Assembly: GCF_008831285.2 (NCBI RefSeq)
Contig: NC_045141.1
Span: 13,194,106-13,258,105 of the forward strand
Direction of reading: 5' to 3'
DNA from: Nymphaea colorata
Taxonomy: Eukaryota; Streptophyta; Magnoliopsida; Nymphaeales; Nymphaeaceae
DNA: 64,000 nt
Notes under the pieces: model-generated
Databases searched by the model: none
What the model was told of the DNA's origin: nothing
The model's input: only the letters and a program-made list of their open reading frames with translations
Made by a program: the position numbers and the translations under genes
Part shown: one piece after another, positions 11,733-24,448 of the stretch
Layout of the letters: each line of letters starts with the position of its first letter
Numbering within the stretch: the first letter of the stretch is position 1

Positions 11733-13740
11733 AATGCCCAAACTTAATTATCACTATTAATGCTCACACATAAATTGCTGGGTAGCAAATGATCAAATGG
11801 TGTCAAGTACAATATTTGAATTGAATGACATAGCACATGTCTATCCAAGCCTCAAAGCAAAACAGAAAAGGTATCACCTTGAAAATTTTATAACAAAGAA
11901 AGTTTCACTTAAAAAAAAAGACATTTTAGTTTTTTTATATGCAAATAATATAAAACTAAATAATCATAAGCTGCATGAGAATCAAACAAATAAACGATCT
12001 CAAGTATTACTAACAATTGTTAAAGCAAGGTGGACGAACCACTATCCACACTCATGTGACATAAGCTTCTAAAAAATAAACAAATATATAAAAAAATATA
12101 AACATAAATTTCACCATAGCAATTGAACTTGGTGGCTTGGTAATTCTACTGACATCTTTGATAACATTGATATTTGCCCTGCGAATCTAGCTAAACCCTG
12201 CCACCAATTAATGCCCAAAAATGGTTAAGTTTTTACTTTAAAAAAATTCAATCTACTTTTTTTTTTATCAAAACGAGACAACATTCTCCATCAAAGATAT
12301 ATTTGGTTTGGAAATCATTTTTTGATTTTTCTACAGTCGGGTATTCAACCTATGCTGTTATTATATTATTTATTGGTACTCCATAGCATAAGTTAAATAT
12401 CAGCAAGAATGATTTTCTTGATGCTAATAAATTAGAACAATAGTTAATTGAAAGTGTCGGCAGCATTTATTTCAAAGATATATTTATATATTTTTCCACA
12501 CAATTTTTTGATATTTAACTTATTTCCGAAAAAGCATTCCCGCTAAGCCTAGGTTGAATCCCCGAGATTAACTATTTACTTACTTGTAGAACTACTCACA
12601 TAAACATAGTTATGATGGGACATATTCTACACCAGTATAAGTATAAGCAAGCTTTTGGCTTTTGAGGTCATTCTCAGTATGCCATTGTTATGGTCTTTCA
12701 AACTTGTGATGATCTTTACAAGCAGCAAAGATAAACCTTTTCTACCTTACCACATCTTCATATAAGTAGTAAAAAAAGAAGATCGATGTACATGCTGCCA
12801 ATATTATTAAAATTCCACTTGGTAACACTTCCACGGTCAAAGTTCGAGAAAGCACTTACGGTGCTAATGTTATGTAGTTATTGTGATTTTTTAGTTATAC
12901 CAAAATTGATTTTAATTGTTTACATTACAACACTACTTGCGTTAATTATATTTATTAAAAAGTCCATATTGACGTCATTCAAAATTTTCAATAAACTCCA
13001 GTTCCAAGATCCGATGCCATCAAAATGTGACCTTTATTCTTTTGTTATATGATTTCGATTTGTCTACACATTTACCTGAACAAGGGGCACTATTTGCATC
13101 TGCATACATTGAAATAGAATCATAAATTAGAGGTATATCTTCTTTTGTACTTATCTGTTTTCTTTACATCAATTAAAACCTACAGTTATTTGTGTCTAAG
13201 ATGTTTGTTTAATTAAAATTTTCATTTGCATAATGCATGTTAATTTGATAGCATTATCGATTTAGAAGAGCATGCATGAATCTAAATAAATTAAACACAT
13301 GATGTCAGTCATATCATAGTCTACCCAAATTGGTAAGTGGCCTCAGTCGGCCGACCTCAATCTTTGGTGGTTGATTTTGTAAAGCTATATGTGATTTTCT
13401 AACTAGACATTACTCTTTTAATTGTAGCTACTCTCCACATTTCCTATTCATCTTTTTAAAATTTCAATGTTTTTTGGACTAATTCACAACAGATTCGCCG
13501 TGCCCACTTTGACTGTATAAATATGAAGATACTCCTCATAGGTGGCAAGCTGCTGAACTTTCACGGCAACCGGATGGGTTTGAATGCGGACTCGACTACG
13601 TGAATGATCATAACCTTCAGAAAGCACATTGTCTCCCAAAACAAAAGATGCCCCACAACCTTATCCTCTAAGGGAGTGCCAACTTTAATGGGAACATTGT
13701 GTGTTTTTGGAGATACACTATTTCATGAATGTATTCAAAT
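11733..13740. other. AT-rich intergenic sequence
   Basis: I see no gene, RNA or clear transposon end here. It continues the pre-insertion sequence after the gypsy target duplication and is rich in A/T runs. Confidence 0.5.
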
Positions 13741-14226
13741 CTTTAAGACAGATTCATGGAACACTGTGTTCCAAATGACATGGTGTTCATATTACAAAAC
13801 ACATCCAAGAACTGTGCCAAGATTTGCTTACTACCCAATACGTGTCATTTATTAATCTTAGAAATATGATGATCATCACTTACGAGGGCATCTGATAAGA
13901 GAAAAATAATAGCTTTTCTTAGTGCATGCTTTCGCAATACATATTCCCAAAAATTACTACATTGTTGTTTCAAAAAATACAATCTTTAAGACAAATTCAT
14001 AAAGCACTGTGTTCCAAATGACATAGTGTTCATACTACAAAACACCTCCAAGAACTGTGCCAAGATTTGCTTACTGCCCAATATGTGTTATTTATTAATC
14101 TTAAAAATATGATGATCATCACTTATGAGGGCATCTGATAAGAAAAAATATAATAGTGTTTCTTACTACATGCTTTCACAATGCATGTTCCCCAAAATTA
14201 CTACATTCTTGTGTCAAGAAGTACAG
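13741..14226. repeat. 243-bp tandem duplication
   Basis: Units 13741-13983 and 13984-14226 both start CTTTAAGACA and share the segments ACTGTGTTCCAAATGACAT and ATGATGATCATCACTTA. They differ by roughly one base in ten to fifteen. A weaker third trace follows near 14300-14350. Not coding. Confidence 0.88.
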
Positions 14227-16800
14227 TGTCGTTATAAGTAGCATTTTATTATTAAATTTTGAACATGTAATAATCAGAATATAGTTTCCAAAACAAAAAT
14301 ATAGTATTATTTAAATATATGTTCTAGAAATGTGTGTTTGAAAATACAATTTTTCCTAACAAAAGCCCCACTTAAAACCTTGATGCAGACTGCTTTTAAA
14401 TCGATTCCAAAAACACGATGTCGATCTACAGCTATAAAAATGAGATTGTTCGTTCAATTCATTTGCCCCATTCCAAGTCCCATTCATGAGTGTGTTTCTT
14501 TTTCAGTTTTTGAGGATGACTAATTCAGTGGAAACTGAGTGATGGCAAAACAATCAGATTGGGTACAAACAACTGGGTTTGGGGAATTTTAGCGTTAAAA
14601 GCGCTCAACAACAGGGAGAAGAGAATTAAGCAACAAATGTGCTCTTGGATCACTCATGTAGTCTCTCAGATTTCACTTTCGTCAGCAAGTGATAAGCATA
14701 GTTGGGAAGATAAGAATGCGGCGAATTTGTGCAGAGGAGGAATTTATAATAAAATCTGAGGAAAAAAAAAAGTAGGCTGACGAATGGAGGAAAGTAGGAT
14801 GGAATAGTGGGGGCAATCCCGTGAGCAATATGGTGCTTTTTTCTTGCATTCGAGATGAAGCTCCTCATTCAGGATCGTATAGAGAACAGGGATCTCTCTA
14901 GTAAACAGGTGCCACGTCTCTCTCCTCCCGAAAGGAAATACTGGGGGCCGTCTGGGTGGACACAAAAAACTCGATGTTTTTGGTATTGGAGTGTGAAATC
15001 AGGTCCATCTGGATTACAGATAACGAGGTTTTTATGAATTATGTTTTTTTATGACAGCTGGTTTGTGAAAAACGCGATGGTTGGCAGGTTTTCCTATTTA
15101 AGAAGACCTGATCATGCCTGTGTTGCTTTTGTTGGTCGATGCCGATCCAGTCAGCCACTCATAAAAGGTGGCAGAAAAAAAATTGCAGATCTTTTTCAGT
15201 TTCTTCTTGTGCTGTTTTCAGCAGCTTATCATATAATGATGGGTCGATGCAATGAGCGTCCCAATCTTGTGTCTTGTGGGTGATTGGTTTCACGTTCTCC
15301 CTCCCTTAGGTTATGTTTGGATTGATGGAAAAGAAATGATTTTAATAGATGGAAAGGAAAGAAAAAAATAAAAATAAACTATTAAAAAAAGTCTAAACAG
15401 CTACTTGTCCAAAATTAACACTGAGACATGCCTCCATCTGTTTGTAAAAATTGTAATGTGGCAAGTTCACAGCTGATAAATGTCATGTTAAGCTGAACCT
15501 GGCAGTGTCTTCTAGAGAGGTGTTAATCTGGTGGTGGCAAACGAAATTCAAGTCCAGCTGGGCGCATAAGGGTTGGAGACTTGTCTTCCCTAGCTTGTTT
15601 GGATTTTATGGAAAGAAAAGAATGCTTGGGCCCATGAAGGAAGAAATATAAGATTTTTCAGCTAAGCAGAAATCTGTGGGAGGATCTGAGGTCTCTCATC
15701 GGTCATAATGAATGGGCAAAAAAAAGAATGAATGGGAAACTTCCTTTCCATTCTTCTTGCCACCTCTTCCTCTCCCCATCTCGCCTTGGAAGCAAAAGAC
15801 TCAACATGAACCTTTGTTCACCTTTCGCTGACCACCCAGAATATCGAAAGCTTGGGCCTCCGAAGGAGACTTCAGACTGTGGTGACCACTATAATGAAAA
15901 TGATCAATTGGAATTGTATGTCATTAATACTGACCAAATTGTATGTCATTTTATATACCACAAATGCGGTTGGGTTGGGGGCAACACAGCAAATGAGTAG
16001 TTCGCTCCAAGACCCCACCCCCTCGAGTAGAACCGTCGTAGTCTCATATCAACCCCGGTGGTTCAGTCAAACTCCATTGTGAAAATGGGAATTGGCTCCG
16101 GAAAGATCCCGCCCCGTGTCCCCCTCCTTCCCCCGTCGCCTTCCAACCCAGGGGCGCTGACATGGTTCCATCTTCCAAAAGAGGATCCGGTAGCATCCCA
16201 GTATCATTCCCCCCTCTGGACAGAACCTCCCTCACCTGAGTCACCTTTCTTTCTGTATGGACAAAATATCGAGTCAGCCCCAAAGGCTATCAGAGCCGAT
16301 GGGCCGTGACTCTGAAGCAGGCGGGCAATCACGGAAGCTAAACCATGGCCAACTGCTGATATTTGGTGGGGGGAGTGCAAATCAGATCTGATCCTCCGCC
16401 CTCTCTTGGAAAGGCGACGATTATAGTTCAGTCCCTTTGCAATCCAAAAGTTGGTGATGATGAAAATCAATGCCATTAAAAAGGAGGAAAATCGATGCAT
16501 ATTATAGGCTTAGAGATTTGTTAGGAGTGCTCAGTCGTGCAGAGAAGAGGATTTTCTGCAACAGATATATGTGACAGAAGGACTAATGGACAAGCTACTT
16601 GTTTGTTTGATTGGGGATCCTGTCAGGTGAAGAAGACCAGCCATGGCCATGGTCATCCTTGATCTTTCAATAAGACTGGATAGAAGTAGCGTGTTTTTTT
16701 CAACGAATGCAAACCTGCTGTTGAAACTTTGAACTTGATTAAAGAGTGTCTCCTGATTAAGTCTTTCAGGGTTTGGGATTCCCATGATTGATGAATTTTT
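14227..16800. other. Intergenic, no gene supported
   Basis: Mixed composition. About 15300-15640 contains two ATGTTTGGATT/TTGTTTGGATT stretches beside AT-rich sequence, which may be remnants of a small transposon. 16000-16400 is GC-richer with short open frames on both strands but no recognisable domain. Confidence 0.4.
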
Positions 16801-16835
16801 GACCCCGATGCCTTCTTTGTAGACATTTGGTAGGG

Positions 16836-17036
16836 ATGTTTTGTTTGTTGTTCGTTAGTTTCAATTCTGAGTGGTTACTCTATTATAATAAAAAGGGAGG
16901 GGACTGCAAAACCCAGCAGGCTTGTACTGGGACTAATTCTTTCTGTACTAGACCACTTGGTAGGTGTGTTCCTCGTAAGAAAGCCGCGAAACGAAACAAA
17001 ACAAACTCACTCGTTACAAAGAAGAGGTCAGGCTGA
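16836..17036 (+). CDS. Possible small cysteine-containing peptide (uncertain)
   Basis: A 66-codon plus-strand frame from the ATG at 16836. It has a short hydrophobic start (MFCLLFVSF), then a four-cysteine cluster GDCKTQQACTGTNSFC...GRCVPRK, and a Lys/Arg-rich tail. The cysteine spacing (C-x5-C-x6-C-x6-C) looks like a small disulphide fold, but I recognise no family. There is no supporting promoter, and the frame could be chance or part of a longer spliced gene. It lies about 270 bp past the convergent 3' end of the malate dehydrogenase gene. Confidence 0.2.
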   Translation: MFCLLFVSFNSEWLLYYNKKGGDCKTQQACTGTNSFCTRPLGRCVPRKKAAKRNKTNSLVTKKRSG

Positions 17037-17251
17037 AGAGCGACAATGTCAAGGCCGACTCGATCCATAACCTTTTATCATAAGCCCTTCACAGCCCCAC
17101 TCGTTCCACCTATTCTCCACTTGTGGTGGAGAATGGTTGCGAGTTGAAGTACCGTGACGACATGGCAGAAAATTTCGCAACCGTTTCTGGCATTATATAT
17201 ATACATACATACTAAACAAACATTCATGAAGAGGCAGCTAGACCATGAACC

Positions 17252-17257
17252 TTTATT
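17252..17257 (-). promoter_or_regulatory. Candidate polyadenylation signal of the MDH gene
   Basis: AATAAA on the minus strand, 43 bases beyond the stop codon of the malate dehydrogenase gene. Position and sequence fit, but plant signals are loose. Confidence 0.45.
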
Positions 17258-17300
17258 ACCAAGAGAGAAAGCGAGCGAGACAGATAGGGAGAGGGAGAGT

Positions 17301-20300
17301 TTATTTATTGACAAAGGAAATTCCTTTCTCAATGCTTATTGCCAACTCTTTCTTTGCTTTTTCTAAGCCAGCCCTGTAAAAAAGAAGAGGAAAGAAGAAC
17401 ACGTCAAGTTTCAACCCGATAGCTCTCTCTCTCCCTCGCTCTCTCATTCACACTTGCACTGAACAGTAAAAAAATATATGCATCCAAAGTTGAACCAAGT
17501 ATAGGTACCTTTCAAACTCATTAAGGGGACCTAGAGGATAGATCTCTTCAATACCACTTCGCCCAAGCCGAACCTTTGATGCAAAAAATGGTAGCTCTGT
17601 CACCTGTTACACCAAAAGCAATTTACAGCAGTGCTAAAAACAAAAGATAATAAAAGGATGAGATGAAAAATAGCAGCAGAATACCCCAGAGGCAACAAAT
17701 GCACATTCAACAATGCCAGCATCACCCCGCAAGGCCCTCATGCAAGCATCTGCAAACTTAGCAGCTGCAAAGGCCTGTAGTTATGAATATAAGGATCAGT
17801 ATATGTAGCACAATCAATGAACACAACGACTGTGAAACGGAAAAGGTCAGAGTAGCACCGACCATTGACAGTGTTGCAGAACCAGCTCCAGCTTTTGCCT
17901 GCAATGAGCAGCATCGTCACATTGAAGCCATATAAAGGATTGTCTAGACAGTAAGAATAAGAACATCTACATGTCTGTATTTCTCGATAACTTACTAAAC
18001 CACCAAACCAGAAACTGCGAACCAGGCACTTGACCACAAGGACACTTTCAGTTGCATCATAAACAGACAACAGGCATAAAAAATATTTACTTGCACGTAG
18101 ATTAAAGTATATCAAAATGGTACACGTAATAAAGTTATATTAGACATCATTCTTTGAAATTGAGGATACATTGCTTTAAGGGTCAGCTTTGATAGCACGA
18201 CTAACTTCAGCTGGATACATGTCCAGCTTTTTCTTGGACACTTGTTCAATCCCCAATAGTCCTAGCCTTTTCTACTTTTGGAGAATCAAAAGGAGATCAA
18301 AATCTCTATTGTGCATCTTGAATGGTCCCATGGGGCCCATAGTGGAGTAGGAACCAGATTTGCTGACTAGTTTTCCCTTCAACCAAACTGGCCTAAGCAA
18401 AACTTGTCCAGGAAACTAATCCAGCATCAATCTGCCACATGTTCATCCAGTGATATTCGTCACAGGTTGGAATTACTAACACATGGACACAAAATATAAC
18501 ACTTTGGCCAGTGATGGAAAGTAAAGAATAACTTTCGCCATGACAGTTACTACTACTTGCTTGCTAATTTTCATTCAGATTGCATATATTGACGTAGTTT
18601 GAGCACTTTGAGTTCTGCAACAAAGGAGCCTCGCATATGTTCGTACTAGAGGAATCACTACTCGTATGGAAAAAATAAATACTAAATAAAATAATTTTGT
18701 TTTAATGGTGAACAAGAATAGTGAAATAAATAAACCTGATGCCATAAAATGATATTAAAGACATAAGATATTAACAAAATTTGAACCAAGACCAGGGTTG
18801 AATCATCAGCAAATGCATGAGTTGGGAGTTCAGTGTGGCATTTAAGACAGTCGGACCAGCAAAGGATGCAGATAGGATCAGGCAATCTCATGGGTAAACA
18901 GGCTTATTAGATGGTTATTACTACCATTACTTTACTTTAACATAGGACTTCTCTTACGCTTAATTCATGCAAAAAAATTTTTATAATAGAGCACAAGTTT
19001 GATCATGATGAACATAACTTATCTTTCTAAATACCTTTAACAAGTCGATGGTCCATATTGACAAGTTTCTAATGTTAATAATTTTTTTTGTTCATATATT
19101 TTTGGTCATCATTACCAGCGACCAACTCTACATGTCAAGAGTCAAGACATTAAATTCAGAAGCACTCAGCGATATGATGATCATCTAGACTAAAAGAAGA
19201 GGATTTCTTAGTAATATTCTCAGTTTGGGTCCCAAGAGGCAGGTGGGTCTGTTTCATGCAAATAAAAAAATGATTATTCAATTGCATGCCTACCATCTCG
19301 GATGACTGTTGAATGCTCAAATTCCTATCCTCCTTGTACAGTATGATAAGAAATAGGGGTGCACCATGGGTTACACTTAATGCAGAATACAAGCTCCATC
19401 ACTGTGTATCATGGGTCACAACTGATATATAATAGATGCATTCCTAAAACTGGCATCAGAGACACAAATGCAACAGTTCTGCAGTTCTTGCATTTTTCAT
19501 AGTATGTCATAGATTAAGGCATGATAATTAGATTGGATCTTCCGTCACACAGACAATCCTGGAAAAGGGCATCCATGTCGAATGGCCAGACACGGCAGAT
19601 TCATTGTTTGTATTTTGTAATATATTTTCATATTTTTGTATAGTAATATGTATTTTATGAGTGAAAAGGATGAATATCTTTTTTTATTTACTTAAAACTT
19701 TATTGTGATTGCCCGCATCCAAGTTTTTTAAGATAATTCACATAGATGTTCACACCCCACACCCATGTGACATAGATTTGATAAAAAAAGTTGGAAGACA
19801 ACAAGAACAGGGTAGCATAACATGGAATGACAGAAGCATGAAAAACTAGAACATGAGGAATTCATTCCCTTAAATAGTCACATTGACATGCACAATTTTG
19901 TGTTTATGAATAGATGTGTGTGTGCTTCTGCATAAGCAAACACTCTCTTTTATCATATGTGTGTGCTTATGCATACACATACACTCTTCATTATTATATG
20001 TGTGTGCATGTATGAGGGCACGTGTATGGATGTGCACTTACACATACACACAGAACCAACACATATATATACATATACTCAAAGTCACGAACACCAAATT
20101 GTGCATGTTAATGTGACCATTTAAGCGAAGGAATTCCCCCATGTTCTGGTTTTTCATACATCTGTCATTGCATGTCACACTACCCTGTTCTTGTTGTTTT
20201 CCAACATCTATAGTGGAAGAGCTCATATGATCTACAGTCTGTTTAATAAAAGTAAAAAAGAAAAAGTATGCCCAACTCTTAGCAACATAAAAGAAAAACA

Positions 20301-23300
20301 TTTGAGCTAAACAAAACAACTTGTCTCTACTTCAAGAGGCTAAATATGAAAGCTTCAAATATGAGCAAGTTTTTTGTTATTTCTTCAAAAGTTAATAATG
20401 TTTTACATAATATTCATAAACAATAGCTTTGGACCACATCCATCTAATTTATCAGGAGGAAGTCAAGGACTTTGCTTACAAGGCATTAAAATTTCATGGT
20501 ATACCAATCAAAAAATTATTTTAAAATATAGTTTTTTTCATCACATCAACAACAATGGCCTACAGTGCATCAAATTTTATAAATAACTACCCAACTTTGA
20601 CATATTTACAGACAACATTTCTATAGTTTGGAAATTACAAATAACTGCTGAATTTTATAAATAATTCCCAAACACATGCTTCATGAATTAAAAACACTAA
20701 AATATGTTTCAGAAGACTGTTTTACACTTAATAAAAAATAGAACACCTTCAAATAAAGAGTTCATTACAATTTACATTGTTTTTGCTAGTCTCTCTGATT
20801 TCGCCCTTTTCTCTCTGCAACTATAGAGAATAAAGGCAAGAGAGAGAGAGAAAGAGAGACAGATATGAAATTGTGGGAGACTGACTTAAAACGTGGTTGC
20901 TGAAATTTTTATTCTGGAATAAATTATTTTTATTTTATGTATAAAATAGTCTTCAAAAGCATATTTTAATATTTTCATTTATGAAGCGTGTGTTTGTGAA
21001 TGAGTTTGTAGTTTCAGGTGGTTATTTGCAATTTTTCAAATGTTAGGTCTTCTAAATACATTAAATATTGAGTGGTTATTTGCAGTCTGTTTAGTAAAAA
21101 TACAAAAGATTTTACAACTAATGCCTGGCAACATAAAAAAAGAAGGGCACTGAGTGTAGAAAACTGCAAGTGGCCAAATATGAAAGCTGCAAATATGAGC
21201 ATGTTTTTGTTATTTCTTCAAAATTTAAGCACGACTTTGCAAAATATTAATAAAAAGATAGCTTTGGATCCACATCAATCTAATTTGTGAGGCAGTCAAG
21301 GGCATAAAAAACCAATGGCTTACAACACGTCAAAATTTTATCATCATGAATTTATTTTAGAAGTTAGTTTTGGGTCACATCAATCAAATATTAAGGAGGA
21401 AAAATCAAGGGTATCAGGAGGAAACCAATGGCTGACAATGCATCACAATATGGTGGTTTGAAAGACCGATTTAAGAAACACATGATTAAAAGCATGATTT
21501 CATCAAATGAACAATGTTGAATCCGCTAAACCAATCAGTGCTACTAGATTGAATAAGAAATCTGCTTTTTACCTTAGAGCGCATGGGGTGCACTCAAAGC
21601 AGCACACTCTTTTTTGTGCGTGTATGTGTTGGATTGAACTTTTTTTTTTTTGGTGGGGGGTGGGGGGGGGGAAGAAGGCTGAATTTTACAGAATATGGTC
21701 TGCTAGCTTTAGTAAACGAGGTGTATGACCAAATTAGATAGCACAATTTGATAAAAAAGAGCCAACAATATTGGGTTGAACTACAAACAATTGCAAACGA
21801 AGACATATAAGTCAAATTTCCTCAAGAGATACATCACCTCGACAACTTCTGTTCCTCCATTTTGGATGCGATTGGTCAAGTAATGAATTTCCTCAGGAGT
21901 GAAAGAAGAGGGTGGTTTCACCTGCATGGATTATCCAAAATGATTACTAAGAAAGATAAACTCTAGCAGCACTATAAGGAGAACAATAGCCTAATACAAA
22001 TGAATCAAATATAAGATAAAATGACAAGCCAATGCAATTTGTGCAATCTCAATAACCTGTGAAAGGAGAGGTAGGATTGTCACACCAGCATGTCCACCAA
22101 TGACAGGAACATCTACGTTTGTAGGATCAATGCCCAATACTTCAGCCTGCCCAAACGAAAAAGTGAAGGAGAAGAAGAAACATTTTACAATCTGGTACAG
22201 GCAACATGAAAATTTTATCCATCAACAACAGATATCAATGAGATTCCAAAACAAGCACGTATGGTATATGAAAGATGAACAGCTGCAGAAGCACAAAATC
22301 AAAATTCAAAACAGGCAAGAAAGGAGTACCACAAATGTATTTGCTCGCACAACATCAAGTGTTGTCACACCCAGAAGACGCTTAGGATCATATGTGCCTG
22401 CCTTCTTTAAGACCTCAGCAGCAATTGGCACAGTTGAATTTACAGGGTTGCTAATCAAGTTAATAACAGCATAAGGACAGTACTTGGAAACGCCTTCGAT
22501 AAGTGTCCTAACAATCCCAGCATTTATGTTAAACAAATCATCCCTAGTCATGCCTGGCTTCCTAGGGACACCTGCTGGTATAATAACAAGGTCCATCCCT
22601 GTAAGGGCATCTTTCAGTTTGTCCTGTCCCAAAAATCCACGAACCTGAAACCCAGAACAGAAACAGCGTAAACGGAGACAAAGAAAGGGACCTTTAAGTT
22701 TCTGTGAATAAGCTAAAAGATAAGGATAAACCTTGACAACAAAATTCCAGTAAAGATGCTTCACCAGTTATAGAATGATGGAATATAAACAATCATGAAA
22801 TATAATTTGAACTGTTCTGGATATTAACAGGAAAACCAAAAGAAGCACTCTCTAAAATTGAAGATGCACAGTTGCAATCAGATTTTGAAGAGCATACAGT
22901 TTGTAGTTTGTACACAAAGGGAAGATTACATTGACAGACAAGTACCACCAAGCATCAATATAACCTTTTTTCTAAAGCTTCCAATATTAAGAATTGAACA
23001 GAGGAAACAAGAAATTCTCATATTTGAGCATGAAAATCTGCTAAACCAAGAGCTTTTCAGGAGAAGCACCATAACCATTGTAACACAATGCAAAAGTATT
23101 AGGCCCTTGTGGTACATTACTTTTTCACATCCTAGCGGTTGTTCGTGAATCAGTCTTCTTCTTCTATCTAAGCTGCTAAAGGAAGTCCATTCCAAACTTC
23201 CATAGTTTTCCTTTCAATCAATCCGTTTTACTATATTTTCAATATTTTAATTATAAAGTAGGAGTCCTGATCTCCTACATCAACAAGTTAAACCAAATTA

Positions 23301-24448
23301 ACTATGGAGCATCAGACCAACTCGTAACCAGAATGTCCCAAAACAAAGCAAAAAATCAGTCCAGCGACCTGGAAACTGTATACGAATTCCAAGATTTTCC
23401 GCAAAACAGAACTAAGCTACTTTGAAGCAGGGGGAAACAACACAGTCTTCCAATTATATAGATCAACTAACAAAGAGGAAACAATATGGATAATGGATTC
23501 TTCATCACCTAAAACCAAATACCAAATCACACTCCCCCAACTCCGACTATCATCTGATTCGTTCTCATACGATCTTAAACTCTCATAGCAACAAGCGAGA
23601 GAGAGAGAGAGAGAGAGAGAGAATTGTAGTAACACTATCAGCCACCTAACAAGGAGTTAGGGAGGGAAAACGAAAACAACAGTCATTAACAAGTCATGGT
23701 AAATAGAAGATGTGATGGGCACTGATCAGTGCCAAAGGGCAAAAGCAAGTTAAAATGGAAGGAACATAACAAAGCACCTATATAGATATCGATCAACCCC
23801 TTTATAAATGGCATCATTCCTTTGCAATCTATAAATATACCACAATGTTGTAAACAACCAAATTTCCCATGGCAATCGGCCAACTTTGGAAGAAAAACGA
23901 ACTGATGGCCCCCTTACTACGTCTCTAACAAGTGGGTGCCTTCTTAGTTATAACCAGCACCTCCGGTAAGAACGAGATTCTCGGATATAACTCTTGCACG
24001 AATAGGCAGTACCTAAAAAAATGTTGGCGAGAGAGAGAAGAGAAAGTACCACGGCGGAAGTGTCCATGTGGCTGACATCGGCGGTAACTCCAGGGGAATT
24101 GACGACATCGTAAAGATGGAGAAGGGACACAAGGGGGTTCATCTTCAATAGCAGGGAGAGAGGTTGGCCGATTCCACCAGCAGCGCCGAGGATTGCCACC
24201 TTGAAACCCGGAGCTCCACCTTTTGCTCTGCACTCCTCTCTCCTCAGCGAGCTCCATCCTCCCCTCCCCTTCCCCAACAAACAGAACACCATCAAACAAT
24301 CAATTCAATAGTTGTACTAAATACCCAAATTCGACAAAGAATTCGATCGATTCCACACGATCAGATCGCCCACCTGGAGGCTTGGAGGGTTAAGGTGGCC
24401 TGAAATTCTCGCTATGCGTTGAAGGGCCTCTTCGCTCTGCTGCTGCAT
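17301..24448 (-). CDS. PMDH: Glyoxysomal/peroxisomal NAD-malate dehydrogenase (9 exons)
   Basis: Catalyses malate + NAD to oxaloacetate + NADH in peroxisomes (glyoxylate cycle, beta-oxidation NAD recycling, photorespiration). Exons, 5' to 3' on the minus strand: 24448-24374, 24268-24050, 22644-22330, 22146-22057, 21921-21838, 17898-17863, 17774-17685, 17603-17509, 17373-17301. All introns are GT-AG and the spliced frame is 1,077 nt, 358 residues, close to the about 356 usual for the family. Exon 1 encodes the PTS2 peroxisomal signal RIARISGHL (R-I-x5-H-L) at residues 11-19. The NAD-binding loop is [10 protein letters not shown]. Substrate arginines R126, R132 and R198, catalytic D195 (LDVVRAN) and H222 (IGGHAG) all lie at a constant +45 offset from E. 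coli MDH. The PTS2 separates it from mitochondrial and plastid isoforms. The start of exon 2 at 24268 is the only in-phase AG found. Intron 5 is 3.9 kb. No stop or missing residue is seen. Confidence 0.96.
19790..20205. repeat. Fold-back repeat in MDH intron 5
   Basis: Inverted arms at about 19790-19900 and 20093-20205 (roughly 110 bp each, about 85% alike by eye). They are centred on a spacer containing several TGTGTGTGC-type stretches and ACACATACAC complements. The arms share CTGTTCTTGTTGT and AATTGTGCATGT. This may be a degraded small inverted-repeat transposon; no target duplication was identified. Confidence 0.7.
20235..21302. repeat. Direct repeats flanking a second fold-back element, MDH intron 5
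   Basis: Two diverged direct copies at 20235-20470 and 21083-21302 share TCTGTTTA, AACATAAAA, AAATATGAAAGCT, GTTATTTCTTCAAAA, ATAGCTTTGGA and AGTCAAGG. Between them, about 20580-21083 is itself a long inverted repeat. The left arm includes CAAACACATGCTTCAT, answered by ATGAAGCGTGTGTTTG on the right, with outer ends AAATAACTACCC and AGTGGTTATTTGC. The simplest reading is a fold-back element lying between two copies of an older repeat. Confidence 0.65.
23599..23622. repeat. (GA)n microsatellite in MDH intron 2
   Basis: An uninterrupted GA run of about 12 units inside the 1.4-kb second intron. Confidence 0.85.
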
